Source of the DNA: JAGLTA01 sp023142625
GTDB taxonomy: Bacteria > Patescibacteriota > Patescibacteriia > JAACEG01
Assembly: GCA_030641665.1 (NCBI GenBank)
Contig: DAOWHA010000050.1
Span: forward strand, 6,666 to 70,665
Direction: 5' to 3'
Length of the DNA: 64,000 nucleotides
The notes below the pieces were generated by a model that was not told where the DNA came from, searched no databases, and saw nothing but the letters and a program-made list of their open reading frames with translations. Below are positions 53,306-61,308 of the stretch, piece by piece. The translations under genes were made by a program, and so were the position numbers. How positions within the stretch are numbered: position 1 is the stretch's first letter; each line of letters starts with the position of its first letter.

Positions 53306-53791
53306 CTATTTAATATCCATTATTTTGTCGGTTTTAATTTTTGCTTCCTGCTCAAGAAAAAATTTGTTCACTCCTGGGATCGTTTTAAGCCACTCTTTGA
53401 TTAGTTTTATAATTTTTTTAACTTTTACCTTTGTCTTTTTTAAAATAAAAAAAATCTTAGCCGCTGTTTCTTCGCCTTTCTTTTTAAATTCAATCTGTCT
53501 GCGCGCTGATAAATTTACATAGATCTCTTCCATTCCTTCAGATAAAATATTTTCTATTTTTTCCACTTCTAAAGATTTTTGCAAAGGATGCGGCTGGGCG
53601 CTTGCGTCTGATTTTTTAGGCGCGATTTTTTTTTGTTCTATTTTTTTCTGTCTTCCAGCGGCGGTTTGCTCTTTTTTAAAATCTTCGCCAAGCGTTTTTT
53701 CGCCCTCTTTTTTTTCAACCGCTAAATCCGCTTTTTCTTTGCCAAAATCATTTGTCCGTTTTTCAAGTATATTTTTTAAATTATCAAGCAT
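53306..53791 (-). CDS. Charged helical protein, unknown function
   Basis: A 161-aa protein with very high K and E content and long predicted helices (FGKEKADLAVEKKEGEKTLG, then KIFFILKKTKVKVKKIIKLI). There is no signal peptide. It lies 42 bp upstream of the calcium-repeat gene, probably on the same transcript. No family can be named. Confidence 0.6.
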   Translation of the reverse strand: MLDNLKNILEKRTNDFGKEKADLAVEKKEGEKTLGEDFKKEQTAAGRQKKIEQKKIAPKKSDASAQPHPLQKSLEVEKIENILSEGMEEIYVNLSARRQIEFKKKGEETAAKIFFILKKTKVKVKKIIKLIKEWLKTIPGVNKFFLEQEAKIKTDKIMDIK

Positions 53792-53802
53792 AAAATTATA
53801 TT

Positions 53803-53861
53803 GTCACCCTGAATTCCGTCCAAAGGATGGTCAGCCTCTGGACGGAATTCAGGATGACATT
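53803..53861. repeat. R3 palindromic repeat
   Basis: The left end is TGTCACCCTGAATTCCGTCC and the right end GGACGGAATTCAGGATGACA, with GGATGGTCAGCC in the centre. The same ends and centre occur in the block at 11394-11590. Confidence 0.75.
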
Positions 53862-53936
53862 TATTTTTTTTTAGTTATTTTATAACTCGTAATAATTAAA
53901 TTTATTATACCACTTTTATTAAAAAAATAAAATAGT

Positions 53937-53965
53937 TTGATTTATGTAAAAAATTATCTTATACT
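53937..53965 (+). promoter_or_regulatory. Promoter upstream of ddl
   Basis: TTGATT, 17-bp spacer, TATACT, about 38 bp before the ddl ATG. Confidence 0.55.
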
Positions 53966-54003
53966 TTAATTATTATCTTACATCTTAAGCATGCAAAAAG
54001 CAT

Positions 54004-55098
54004 ATGAAAAAGGAATTAACAGTCGGACTAATTTTTGGAGGAAAATCAGCCGAGCATGAAGTCTCTATTATGTCTGCAAAAAATATATATGCCGGCTTAA
54101 AATTAAACCGATATAAAATAATTTTAATCGGAATTGATAAAAAGGGCTGCTGGCGGCTGGTAGAAAAAGACTGCTTTCAAAATATAATAAAGGGATTAAA
54201 AAAAATAAGCGATCCTGAAAATAAAAAAATTGCGATAATTCCGCAAAGCAACGGTAAATTTATGCTGCTCGGCAATAAAAAAGAGGTTATAAGAATTGAT
54301 GTTGCGTTCCCTATTCTGCACGGACCTTTTGGCGAAGATGGAACAGCGCAAGGGCTGTTTAAAATAATAGATGTTCCGTTTGTTGGTCCGGATATTTTAG
54401 GCGCGGCAATAGGCATGGATAAAATATTTATGAAACGCATTTTAAAAGAGCAAAAAATCCTAATAGCTGATTTTTTATATTTTACAAAAAATCAAAAACA
54501 TGAGATAAATTATAATAAAATTATTGATTGTTTAAAATTGCCATTTTTTGTCAAGCCAGCTAATCTTGGTTCGTCTGTCGGCATCAGCAAAGTTAATAAT
54601 CAAAACGAATTTCAGGGTGCGATAGACGATGCTTTTAAATATGATAAAAAAATAATTATTGAGGAATGTGTTATCGGAAGAGAGATTGAATGTTCCGTGC
54701 TGGGAAACAAAGAGCCGAAAGCGTCAATTCTGGGAGAGGTTAAATTGAACGATGATTTTTATTCTTATGAAACCAAATATATCAGCAAAAGCGGGGCGGA
54801 AACCGAAATACCCGCAAAATTGCCAGAAGATACGATAGAAAAGATTAAAAAAATGGCGATTAAAACATTTAAAGCGCTTGATTGCGAGGGAATGGGGCGG
54901 GTAGATTTTTTCTTAACGGAACAAAACGGAATAATTGTAAATGAAATAAATACAATACCTGGATTTACGGAAATTAGCATGTATCCAAAATTATGGGAAG
55001 CCAGCGGAATGCCGTTAAAAAAATTAATCAGCGAATTGATTAAGTTGGCGCTGCAAAGATTTAGCAGAGATAAAAAACTAAAAACTTCTTATAAATAG
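54004..55098 (+). CDS. ddl: D-alanine--D-alanine ligase
   Basis: A 364-aa ATP-grasp enzyme that makes the D-Ala-D-Ala dipeptide of peptidoglycan. The N-terminal GGKSAEHEVSIMSAKNI and LHGPFGEDGTAQGLF are characteristic, the central FFVKPANLGSSVGISKV binds ATP, and the C-terminal GRVDFFLTE and NEINTIPGFTEISMYPKLW bind metal and close the site. Length is normal. It shows that the cell makes a peptidoglycan precursor. A galT-like gene follows after 60 bp. Confidence 0.95.
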   Translation: MKKELTVGLIFGGKSAEHEVSIMSAKNIYAGLKLNRYKIILIGIDKKGCWRLVEKDCFQNIIKGLKKISDPENKKIAIIPQSNGKFMLLGNKKEVIRIDVAFPILHGPFGEDGTAQGLFKIIDVPFVGPDILGAAIGMDKIFMKRILKEQKILIADFLYFTKNQKHEINYNKIIDCLKLPFFVKPANLGSSVGISKVNNQNEFQGAIDDAFKYDKKIIIEECVIGREIECSVLGNKEPKASILGEVKLNDDFYSYETKYISKSGAETEIPAKLPEDTIEKIKKMAIKTFKALDCEGMGRVDFFLTEQNGIIVNEINTIPGFTEISMYPKLWEASGMPLKKLISELIKLALQRFSRDKKLKTSYK

Positions 55099-55158
55099 CT
55101 TTGAATTACGAAATAACATTTTGTAATTCAAAGGAATAATAAAAAGATAAAAAATATT

Positions 55159-56082
55159 ATGGAAAAATCAGAAATTAGAAAATCATATTTTTTAAACAAA
55201 TATGTCATTATCACACCGAGCAGAAAAAAAAGGCCTCGCGACATTAAAGAGACTACAATCATAGAACGGACAGGCGAATGCGTCTTTTGCCCTGAAAATG
55301 TTAAAAAAAATAATGTCGTTGTTAAAGAGTTCGGAAAAAACGAAAAGAACTGGAATATTTTGGTTATAACAAATAAATACCCCGCAGTTACGCTGGGCAA
55401 TAAACTTGCTTATGGCTATCAGGAAGTTATCATTGAAACGCCTGATCATGCCGAAGTTCTCGCGCAATTTCCAGTCAACCGCATTGATAAATTATTAAGG
55501 GTCTACGCGGACAGGACAAAAGATATATCAAAGAACAAATCCATTGAATATGTTTTGGTTTTTAAAAACGAAGGTTCAAAGGCAGGCGCAAGCGTTGTGC
55601 ATGACCACTCGCAAGTTTTCGCGACTGGAATATTGCCTCATAATATTTACGAGGAGTTAAAATTAGCTAAAAAATACAAGTTAAAAAATAAAAGCTGCCC
55701 TTATTGCGATATTATCAAGCAAGAAATGAAAGGTCCGCGCAAAATTTTTGAAGATAAATATATTGCCGCTTTCGCTCCTTATGCTTCAAGATACCATTAT
55801 GAAGCATGGATTTTCACAAAAAGGCATCTTGATAATATCGCCCAATTAAACAGCGATGAATTCAAGTCTTTTTCCAAAGTTTTAAAATTAATATTGTCAA
55901 AACTGCATGAATTTAATATAAGTTATAATTACTTTATGCATCAAGTTATCTCGGATCAAGACCAGCATTTTTATTGCAAAATCCAGCCGCGCGACAGTGT
56001 TTGGGCTGGTGTTGAACTTGGCTCGGGGCTTGTGATAAATTCCATACCCCCAGAAACCGCGGCAGAATTTTATAGGGAATAA
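55159..56082 (+). CDS. galT: Galactose-1-phosphate uridylyltransferase-like protein (HIT superfamily)
   Basis: A 307-aa protein. The active-site motif HDHSQ (H148, H150, Q152) and a zinc site starting C41/C44 (CVFCPEN) match the GalT family, which swaps UMP between hexose-1-phosphates. A second CPYC pair marks the C-terminal half. Related enzymes act as ADP-glucose:phosphate adenylyltransferases, so the nucleotide is uncertain. A GalE-like epimerase lies at 62428. Confidence 0.85.
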   Translation: MEKSEIRKSYFLNKYVIITPSRKKRPRDIKETTIIERTGECVFCPENVKKNNVVVKEFGKNEKNWNILVITNKYPAVTLGNKLAYGYQEVIIETPDHAEVLAQFPVNRIDKLLRVYADRTKDISKNKSIEYVLVFKNEGSKAGASVVHDHSQVFATGILPHNIYEELKLAKKYKLKNKSCPYCDIIKQEMKGPRKIFEDKYIAAFAPYASRYHYEAWIFTKRHLDNIAQLNSDEFKSFSKVLKLILSKLHEFNISYNYFMHQVISDQDQHFYCKIQPRDSVWAGVELGSGLVINSIPPETAAEFYRE

Positions 56083-56106
56083 AATAATAATTTATGCCAA
56101 TAAAAA

Positions 56107-56133
56107 AAGCAGCTTTTAAACTGCTATTTTTTA
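56107..56133. terminator. Terminator after galT
   Basis: Stem AGCAG / CTGCT with flanking A and T runs (AAAAAAA and ATTTTTTATTTTT). Confidence 0.65.
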
Positions 56134-56236
56134 TTTTTATTTTTATTTTTTTTAATGTTGTCCATATAGGACAATAATGTATTATTTTTTTATAAAATAA
56201 TATGTATTTTATTGATTAAATTGTAAAAGAACTTTT

Positions 56237-56377
56237 TTATAAAACAACGCATACTGCTCCGCCTGCTATAACACTAGCGCAAATCATAACCATAGTAAAC
56301 GCAAAATTCATAATCCCTCTATTCTGCGCCCTAATCTCTTCGTTTTGCTCTTCAACGCTTCGTATTGTATCTTCCAT
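56237..56377 (-). CDS. 46-aa single-span membrane peptide
   Basis: The ATG is preceded by AAGGGGGTG. The peptide begins with an acidic, polar helix (MEDTIRSVEEQNEEIRAQNR) and ends with one membrane helix (about residues 24-46, GIMNFAFTMVMICASVIAGG). A perfect promoter lies upstream (56427-56455). It diverges from the gene at 56497. Such short tail-anchored proteins are easily missed. The function is unknown. Confidence 0.65.
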   Translation of the reverse strand: MEDTIRSVEEQNEEIRAQNRGIMNFAFTMVMICASVIAGGAVCVVL

Positions 56378-56426
56378 ATAAACTGCACCCCCTTTCTTAT
56401 TTATAATTTAATTATTATATAAATAT

Positions 56427-56455
56427 ATTATAGCATATATTCACCTTTTTGTCAA
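56427..56455 (-). promoter_or_regulatory. Consensus promoter for the 46-aa gene
   Basis: Minus-strand TTGACA, 17-bp spacer, TATAAT with an extended TGC, the full sigma-70 consensus. Confidence 0.85.
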
Positions 56456-56496
56456 TATGTGCTAAAATATTTATATAAGTTGATAAAAAAATAATT

Positions 56497-56865
56497 ATGA
56501 AACAAAATACATTTCTTATAGCGCTAAAATATATATCTGTTGATCTGATTGGAGATATTTTATTGTTCCCTTTGTGGTGGTATACAAAAGGATTAAAAAA
56601 AACAGTTGCTTTTTGTGCGCAAAAAGCAAAAAACGCGGAAAACGCGCTCGGTATTAAAATCTGGCTCACAAGCCTATTTAAGCCTATGTACGCTCAATAC
56701 GACTGGCAAGGAAGAATTATAAGTTTTTTTATGCGAATTTTCCAAATAATCTTCCGCTCTGTTTTATTTGCTGTCTCTCTAATTTTCATATTTATCTTAC
56801 CTATAATTTGGGTAGCGCTTCCGATATTTATTGTTTTTCAAATTGTCTTAATCGCAACAATTTAA
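56497..56865 (+). CDS. Membrane protein, unknown function
   Basis: A 122-aa protein. It has a hydrophobic N-terminal part (about residues 8-30, with FPLWWYTKGL after it) and a C-terminal hairpin of two helices (about 75-120). An amphipathic cytosolic segment lies between them (KTVAFCAQKAKNAENALGIK). It is divergent from the 46-aa gene, and its stop is one base before the convergent glycosyltransferase stop. No family is recognised. Confidence 0.62.
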   Translation: MKQNTFLIALKYISVDLIGDILLFPLWWYTKGLKKTVAFCAQKAKNAENALGIKIWLTSLFKPMYAQYDWQGRIISFFMRIFQIIFRSVLFAVSLIFIFILPIIWVALPIFIVFQIVLIATI

Positions 56866-56866
56866 T

Positions 56867-58069
56867 TTAATCTTTTTTGTATTTTTTAATCAAATAATCG
56901 CGATTATCCCAAAAAAGTTTTGCTTGATTAACAATCTTTTTTTCGCAAATTTCAGACGATTTGTCTAATGTTGCTTTAAAAAAACTGATAAAACGACCAA
57001 AATACAGCGGTTTTAACGCTTCTACAATGTTATCCCCTAAATCTGTCTTATCATAAGCATAAATAGCGTCATATAAAATCTTGCACCACAATTCATCACT
57101 GATATTTATATCTTTTTTATTATACATTTTTTTAACTTTTTTAAAAACATCTTTGCTTAACACGGCGGCTAAAATATCCTCGCTTTCCTGAAAATTTAAA
57201 AGCGCCGTTTTTTTAATATTTTTATAATCAACATTTAATGTCTGCGGGGGCATCATAATATCACTGCCAAAATATGGAATATTCTTTTTGCTGCTGGCAT
57301 TAAGCCATATTTTTCTATTTTCTTTTATAATTTCAAAAAGAGTGATTACGACTTGCGAAAACATAGAACTTAATTTCGGCGCGCTAGGCTTATGAATCTT
57401 GGCTCCCAATCCTGCTTGCGCGATTTTAAATCCTCCTAAAATCGCGTTCATTGTCATAAAAATATCAATCCCGTATTGATAGACAGTTTTATGCCATCGC
57501 TGTTTAAGCCAATATTCTAATAACTTAGACGAGAAAGAAAAATCTCCGCCGATCGGCTGCCTGATATTATATCCAAATAATCCATAGATTAAAGGGTAGC
57601 AAATATTATTAGTGATTGTTCCGTCATATTCGCATCTTGAATAAAAAGGCGTTGCGTAATCAATGCCTTGCAATATTGGCGTTATCAGCCATTTAATCCA
57701 TTCGGGTGATATGCTTTTTAAATCAGCGTCAACGACGACTATCGCCTGCGTTTTTAAATTTTTCGCGAATTTAAACAGATTATAAAAACCGTTGCCCTTG
57801 CCGGGCAGATTCGGCGGAGTGGAAATATATATTTTAGCGGTTTTCGTCTTGGCGCTTAAAAAAGCGCCTTTTGTGTTGTCCGGAGAGTTATGATCAACAT
57901 TAATAATAACAGCTTTATATTGCTTGAAATATTTAGTTAGTCCTTTATCAATCTGTTCCGCGACAAAAAAAATATTGTCCGCTTCATTATACGACGGAAT
58001 GCCAACAACTAAATCCGCCTGTTTTACTTTGCTTTTATTTATTATAATGTTTTCGCTTGTATTTAACAT
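56867..58069 (-). CDS. GT-A fold glycosyltransferase, GT2/GT81-like
   Basis: A 400-aa protein. GIPSYNEADNI is the nucleotide-binding start of GT-A enzymes and VVDADLKS holds the DxD metal site. The stretch ATPFYSRCEYDGTITNNICY with IGGDFSFS resembles glucosyl- or mannosylglycerate synthases (GT81/GT78), which make compatible solutes or lipid precursors. The all-helical C-terminus (about residues 290-400) is consistent with that. No membrane helix is evident. The acceptor cannot be read from the sequence. Confidence 0.75.
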   Translation of the reverse strand: MLNTSENIIINKSKVKQADLVVGIPSYNEADNIFFVAEQIDKGLTKYFKQYKAVIINVDHNSPDNTKGAFLSAKTKTAKIYISTPPNLPGKGNGFYNLFKFAKNLKTQAIVVVDADLKSISPEWIKWLITPILQGIDYATPFYSRCEYDGTITNNICYPLIYGLFGYNIRQPIGGDFSFSSKLLEYWLKQRWHKTVYQYGIDIFMTMNAILGGFKIAQAGLGAKIHKPSAPKLSSMFSQVVITLFEIIKENRKIWLNASSKKNIPYFGSDIMMPPQTLNVDYKNIKKTALLNFQESEDILAAVLSKDVFKKVKKMYNKKDINISDELWCKILYDAIYAYDKTDLGDNIVEALKPLYFGRFISFFKATLDKSSEICEKKIVNQAKLFWDNRDYLIKKYKKD

Positions 58070-58130
58070 ATTTTCTGTAAATTACTAAAATATATAAATT
58101 ACACTGTCCTTTTGAATAGTTTTCTCTTGT

Positions 58131-58289
58131 TGTCTTTGCAAGGAGCCGAACGAACGCAGTGAGAAAGAGCGACGAAGCAATCTCGTTACTGAGCGAACAA
58201 ATCTATGATTATAAATCTTTTTGCGTAAGTAATGAGATTGCTTCGTCATTTCGTTCCGCTATCGCTCCGCTTCATTCCTCGCAAAGACA
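58131..58289. repeat. R1 palindromic repeat, copy 12
   Basis: Starts TGTCTTTGCAAGGAG and ends ATTCCTCGCAAAGACA. Its right end encodes the last residues of the riboflavin kinase gene. Confidence 0.9.
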
Positions 58290-58649
58290 ATCGACATCTT
58301 GTTTAATTTGGCTTTGAAGATCTTTAATATTAGTAAATTTTTTTATATTTCTTATTCTTTTAATAATTGCTATTTTAATCGGCTTATTACTGATATCGAA
58401 AATAAAGTTTTTTAGAAGAAGTTCTAAAGAAATATTGTTAGCAAAGGTTTTTTTTGGTCCGAAATGCAGCAGCCCTTTATATATTTTATTATCAATATCG
58501 GCTTCAACTAAATACACTCCATAATTAATTTTTAAACTGATTTTGTCTAAATTTATAGTTGGAAATCCGATTTTTTTTCCTATTCCTTCGCCTTTAACTG
58601 CTTTTGTGTTAAAAGAAAAATAATTTTCAGTAAAATTTTTTCTTGCCAT
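58272..58649 (-). CDS. Stand-alone riboflavin kinase (RibF C-terminal domain)
   Basis: A 125-aa protein. The motif KGEGIGKKIGFPTINL with P30, T31 and N33 is the flavin and ATP site of bacterial riboflavin kinase, and YGVYLVEADIDNKIYKGLLH continues the family barrel. It would phosphorylate riboflavin to FMN. The usual N-terminal FMN adenylyltransferase domain is absent, so FAD synthesis is not covered by this gene. The start is the ATG at 58649; the longer frame uses TTG. The last residues (DCLCEE) and the stop codon come from R1 copy 12. Confidence 0.8.
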   Translation of the reverse strand: MARKNFTENYFSFNTKAVKGEGIGKKIGFPTINLDKISLKINYGVYLVEADIDNKIYKGLLHFGPKKTFANNISLELLLKNFIFDISNKPIKIAIIKRIRNIKKFTNIKDLQSQIKQDVDCLCEE

Positions 58650-58775
58650 AAAATAAAAGGACTGTTTGCCGCGCAAATCTCAAGGGCTTGATTTTTTATA
58701 TTTTTTTTGTAGAATAATTAATAACGATAAAATATTCAAAGAATTGAAAAAATGGTAAATTAAATTTAAATAGTC

Positions 58776-58809
58776 CGAAATCTGATATCTGAAATCTGAT
58801 ATCCGATAT
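58776..58809. repeat. H7 heptamer tract upstream of tRNA-Ile
   Basis: Five consecutive units CCGAAAT, CTGATAT, CTGAAAT, CTGATAT and CCGATAT run right up to the tRNA 5' end. Confidence 0.8.
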
Positions 58810-58883
<74 letters not shown>

Positions 58884-58885
58884 CA

Positions 58886-58960
58886 ATTTCAGATATCTGA
58901 TATCGGAATTCAGATGTCGGATTATATTTAAATAATCCGAAATTCGATTTTTGAATTACT
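58886..58960. repeat. H7 heptamer tract downstream of tRNA-Ile
   Basis: Units CAGATAT, CTGATAT, CGGAATT, CAGATGT and CGGATTA, then an AT centre and inverted CCGAAAT. It can fold back on itself. Confidence 0.75.
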
Positions 58961-58992
58961 GATATTAAAAAATTAATCTTTATAGCAACTTT

Positions 58993-59253
58993 ATGACAAT
59001 CACTGGGAGGATTATTTTCGGTTTAATCGGCATCGCTGTCGGTTATCTTTTTGTTCGATATTCTGAATGGTTTTTTAGAACCATCGGATCTATCGGCTGG
59101 GCTGAAAAATGGCTTCATGGCGAAGGCGGAACGCGCCTTGTCTTAAAACTATTTGGAATTTTAATTATCTTTTTGTCTTGTTTGATGATAACCGGACTCT
59201 TGGGCGGTTTTATGAGATGGCTGCTGTCGCCCCTAATAAACCTTTATCAGTAA
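58993..59253 (+). CDS. Two-helix membrane protein, unknown function
   Basis: An 86-aa protein with helices at about residues 6-22 and 51-73 and a short soluble loop between (GWAEKWLHGEGGTRL). It lies between tRNA genes. No ribosome site is clear and no family can be named, but the residue pattern is that of a real membrane protein. Confidence 0.6.
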   Translation: MTITGRIIFGLIGIAVGYLFVRYSEWFFRTIGSIGWAEKWLHGEGGTRLVLKLFGILIIFLSCLMITGLLGGFMRWLLSPLINLYQ

Positions 59254-59262
59254 AAATAATTG

Positions 59263-59336
59263 TGGGCGTATCCCGATTCGAACGGGAGGCCTCCACGATG
59301 TCACCGTGGCGCTCTAACCAACTGAGCTATACGCCC
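59263..59336 (-). tRNA. tRNA-Val(GAC)
   Basis: A 74-nt tRNA. Acceptor GGGCGTA / TACGCCC, anticodon stem CCACG / CGTGG around GTGACAT (anticodon GAC), T loop TTCGAAT, discriminator A. Confidence 0.93.
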
Positions 59337-59338
59337 TT

Positions 59339-59399
59339 TCGGATTTCGGAATTCAGATGTCGGATATCGGATTATATTTAAATAGTCTGACATCCGAAA
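59339..59399. repeat. H7 heptamer tract between tRNA-Val and tRNA-Ile(TAT)
   Basis: Units CGGATTT, CGGAATT, CAGATGT, CGGATAT and CGGATTA, an AT centre, then inverted CTGACAT and CCGAAAT. Confidence 0.8.
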
Positions 59400-59401
59400 T
59401 G

Positions 59402-59474
59402 TGGGCATGGGAGGAATTGAACCTCCGACATCCACGTTATAAGCGTGGCGCTCTAACCGCTGAGCTACATGCCC
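59402..59474 (-). tRNA. tRNA-Ile(TAT)
   Basis: A 73-nt tRNA. Acceptor GGGCATG / CATGCCC, anticodon stem CCACG / CGTGG around CTTATAA (anticodon TAT, codon AUA), T loop TTCAATT, discriminator A. Most bacteria read AUA with a CAT tRNA modified by TilS. Confidence 0.93.
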
Positions 59475-59477
59475 GTA

Positions 59478-59512
59478 GCAGATATCGGACTTCGGAAATC
59501 GGATATCGGACT
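59478..59512. repeat. H7 heptamer tract upstream of tRNA-Ile(TAT)
   Basis: Units CAGATAT, CGGACTT, CGGAAAT, CGGATAT and CGGACTA. Confidence 0.75.
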
Positions 59513-59569
59513 ATTTAAATTTAAAATTTAATTCTAACTCAAATTCATTATAGCACAATAAAAACTGCT

Positions 59570-60697
59570 TTAAAAACACTGCTTTAATTTTTCAATAACC
59601 GCTTTTTCTGTTTCAATTAAACTTTTATCAGGAGACGATAAAGTTAAAAAACTGTTATTGCCGCGATAATCAAATTGGGATACGGCAGGCATAATGTCAA
59701 TTTGGCTTCTGTTCTTTAAAATAACCTTTACTTCGCCATCTCTATTTTTATAAAAAAGAGCGGCAGCATTAAGTTTTGGAATATTCATAATCAACTCATC
59801 AATAATCAATTCCAAATGACTTTCGTCAGTGCCTGTTTTTATAAAATCTTCCGGCGTAATCAGCGACCATGCAATGCCTTTGCTGGCGTCATCTTTGATG
59901 CGCGCCAGCACTCTTCCCCATAACTTCAAAAGATTAACCGAATATATTTGGCATAAATTTTTAACGATTTTTTCGCGATCCGCGCCTATTGATATCAGCT
60001 TGGCGACTGAATTCAAAGTTTTAGAAGTAATATTCAAACTTTTAAAACTGTTTGTAGCGTCAATTATCCCTGTTAAAATAAGTTCAGCAATCTGTTCGCT
60101 GATTTTTTCTTTGCTTTTTTCTTGCAATAAAGAGAATATTATTTCAGCTATTGAACTTGAATTAAGTTCAATTAAATTAACCTGCCCGTAATTTTCATTG
60201 CCGGGCAGATAGTCAATATTTATTATGGTGGTATTATAAAAAAAATGCGCGTTATCCTCAAAAATATTTCCTAAAGAATCCAAATCTGGCGTATTTAGCG
60301 TAAAAATCAAATCATACTCAAAATTTTTTTCAGGCATAGCAACGTCTTTCGCGCCAAACAACCCATGCTTTGGCTCAATAATTATGCTTAAAAATCCATC
60401 TCTGTTTTCATAACGCAGAGAGTCAACTTCCGCATTGTCGGTTTTTATATTGATAACAAAATTTTTAGAACGGATTAAATTTGATTTAACCTCTTTTGCA
60501 TTAGGCAAAAATTGAAATTTTTCTTTTAATTTAAAATTCTCGCATACTATATCAACATTTTTTCCCAATTTTTTCAAAAACATAGACAAAGCCAAAGCGG
60601 AGCTAAGGGCATCCCCGCTATAATTTTGCTGAAAAATAATAAGAATATTTTCATGCTTCTCAATAATGTTAAATATTTGCTGGTTAGTATTAAGCAT
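59570..60697 (-). CDS. DHH-superfamily-like protein lacking the DHH motif
   Basis: A 375-aa protein with the layout of NrnA-type DHH/DHHA1 phosphoesterases. The N-terminal ILIIFQQNYSGDALSSALAL corresponds to the usual HxxPDGDAIGSALAL, and ELILTGIIDATNSFKSLNIT to the GIxTDTGSF motif. The signature DHH is replaced by NIDYLPGNENYGQVNL, and the first P-D pair is lost, so several metal ligands are missing. The DHHA1-like C-terminus (about residues 230-375) is kept. It may be an inactive or altered homologue; a nanoRNase or pAp phosphatase role should not be assumed. Confidence 0.72.
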   Translation of the reverse strand: MLNTNQQIFNIIEKHENILIIFQQNYSGDALSSALALSMFLKKLGKNVDIVCENFKLKEKFQFLPNAKEVKSNLIRSKNFVINIKTDNAEVDSLRYENRDGFLSIIIEPKHGLFGAKDVAMPEKNFEYDLIFTLNTPDLDSLGNIFEDNAHFFYNTTIINIDYLPGNENYGQVNLIELNSSSIAEIIFSLLQEKSKEKISEQIAELILTGIIDATNSFKSLNITSKTLNSVAKLISIGADREKIVKNLCQIYSVNLLKLWGRVLARIKDDASKGIAWSLITPEDFIKTGTDESHLELIIDELIMNIPKLNAAALFYKNRDGEVKVILKNRSQIDIMPAVSQFDYRGNNSFLTLSSPDKSLIETEKAVIEKLKQCF

Positions 60698-60790
60698 ATT
60701 TAAAAAATTAGCGCTAACAGATTATTATATCCATACTATAGATAAAAAAGAAAAAGTCAAGCCCAAGCTTTAAATTAAATACGCATTAAC

Positions 60791-60821
60791 TGTGAATAAC
60801 TTGTAGATAACTTGTTAATAA
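60791..60821 (-). other. Three DnaA-box-like 9-mers at 11-bp spacing
   Basis: Minus-strand TTATTCACA (60791-60799, fits TTATNCACA), TTATCTACA (60802-60810) and TTATTAACA (60813-60821), each start 11 bp from the last. They sit in an AT-rich, gene-poor stretch beginning at 60698. Confidence 0.45.
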
Positions 60822-60863
60822 ACTTTGACGCTTTTGTTTAATAACTGTTAACCAAACAAAAAA

Positions 60864-60884
60864 GGCGCTACTAGCGCCCCTTAT
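60864..60884 (-). terminator. Terminator of the 61.2 kb minus-strand transcript
   Basis: Stem GGCGCTA / TAGCGCC; on the minus strand it is followed by TTTTTTGTTTGG. Confidence 0.75.
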
Positions 60885-60886
60885 TT

Positions 60887-61212
60887 TTATAATATATGGG
60901 CTGTAGCGCCTCTCGGCTCCATAAATAAATATTTTTCACTCTGATTAGAAAAAAATATTAACTTTTTAAGGAGCTGACGCAACAAGCCCGACTTGCTTGT
61001 TATTTTTAATTCCTTTCTACCATTTTTGGCAATATTCCTAAGCATATAGCTATAAAAATCCGCCTTTTGTTTTTTATTTTTATTTTTGCGCTGCAAATGC
61101 CGGGTTATAAGCAACTTTTTTGAAAAAACAGTAGAAAAGAAAGCGGTAAATATAAGTAATTTTACATTTATTGCTCTTTTTTCTATTCAGTTTTAAAAAA
61201 CTATTTTAATTG
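60887..61212 (-). other. Transcription unit of unknown content, possibly a small basic protein
   Basis: A perfect promoter (61219-61247) and a terminator (60864-60884) bound about 340 nt. Within it is a 75-codon frame from a TTG at 61114, with very basic product (RKNKNKKQKADFYSYMLRN) and an in-frame ATG at MLRNIAKNG; no ribosome site is convincing. It may be a small basic protein or a non-coding RNA. The tmRNA and RNase P RNA signatures were looked for and not seen. Confidence 0.4.
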
Positions 61213-61218
61213 TTTATA

Positions 61219-61247
61219 ATTATAGCACAATTTAATAATTATGTCAA
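61219..61247 (-). promoter_or_regulatory. Consensus promoter
   Basis: Minus-strand TTGACA, 17-bp spacer, TATAAT with an extended TGC, full consensus. It drives the unit at 60887-61212. Confidence 0.85.
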
Positions 61248-61299
61248 GCCCTTTAACGATCCCTGTAAATTCAACATAATAACGCTATAACGCCACAAG

Positions 61300-61308
61300 T
61301 TATCCACA
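61300..61308 (+). other. Perfect DnaA box
   Basis: TTATCCACA on the plus strand, followed by GG. It lies 53 bp beyond the consensus promoter and about 480 bp from the three box-like sites at 60791. Confidence 0.5.

Noticed and set aside
657..58289. R1 copies as a CRISPR array
   Set aside because: The copies are dispersed by kilobases, are themselves long palindromes, and show no regular short spacers. No cas genes are present.
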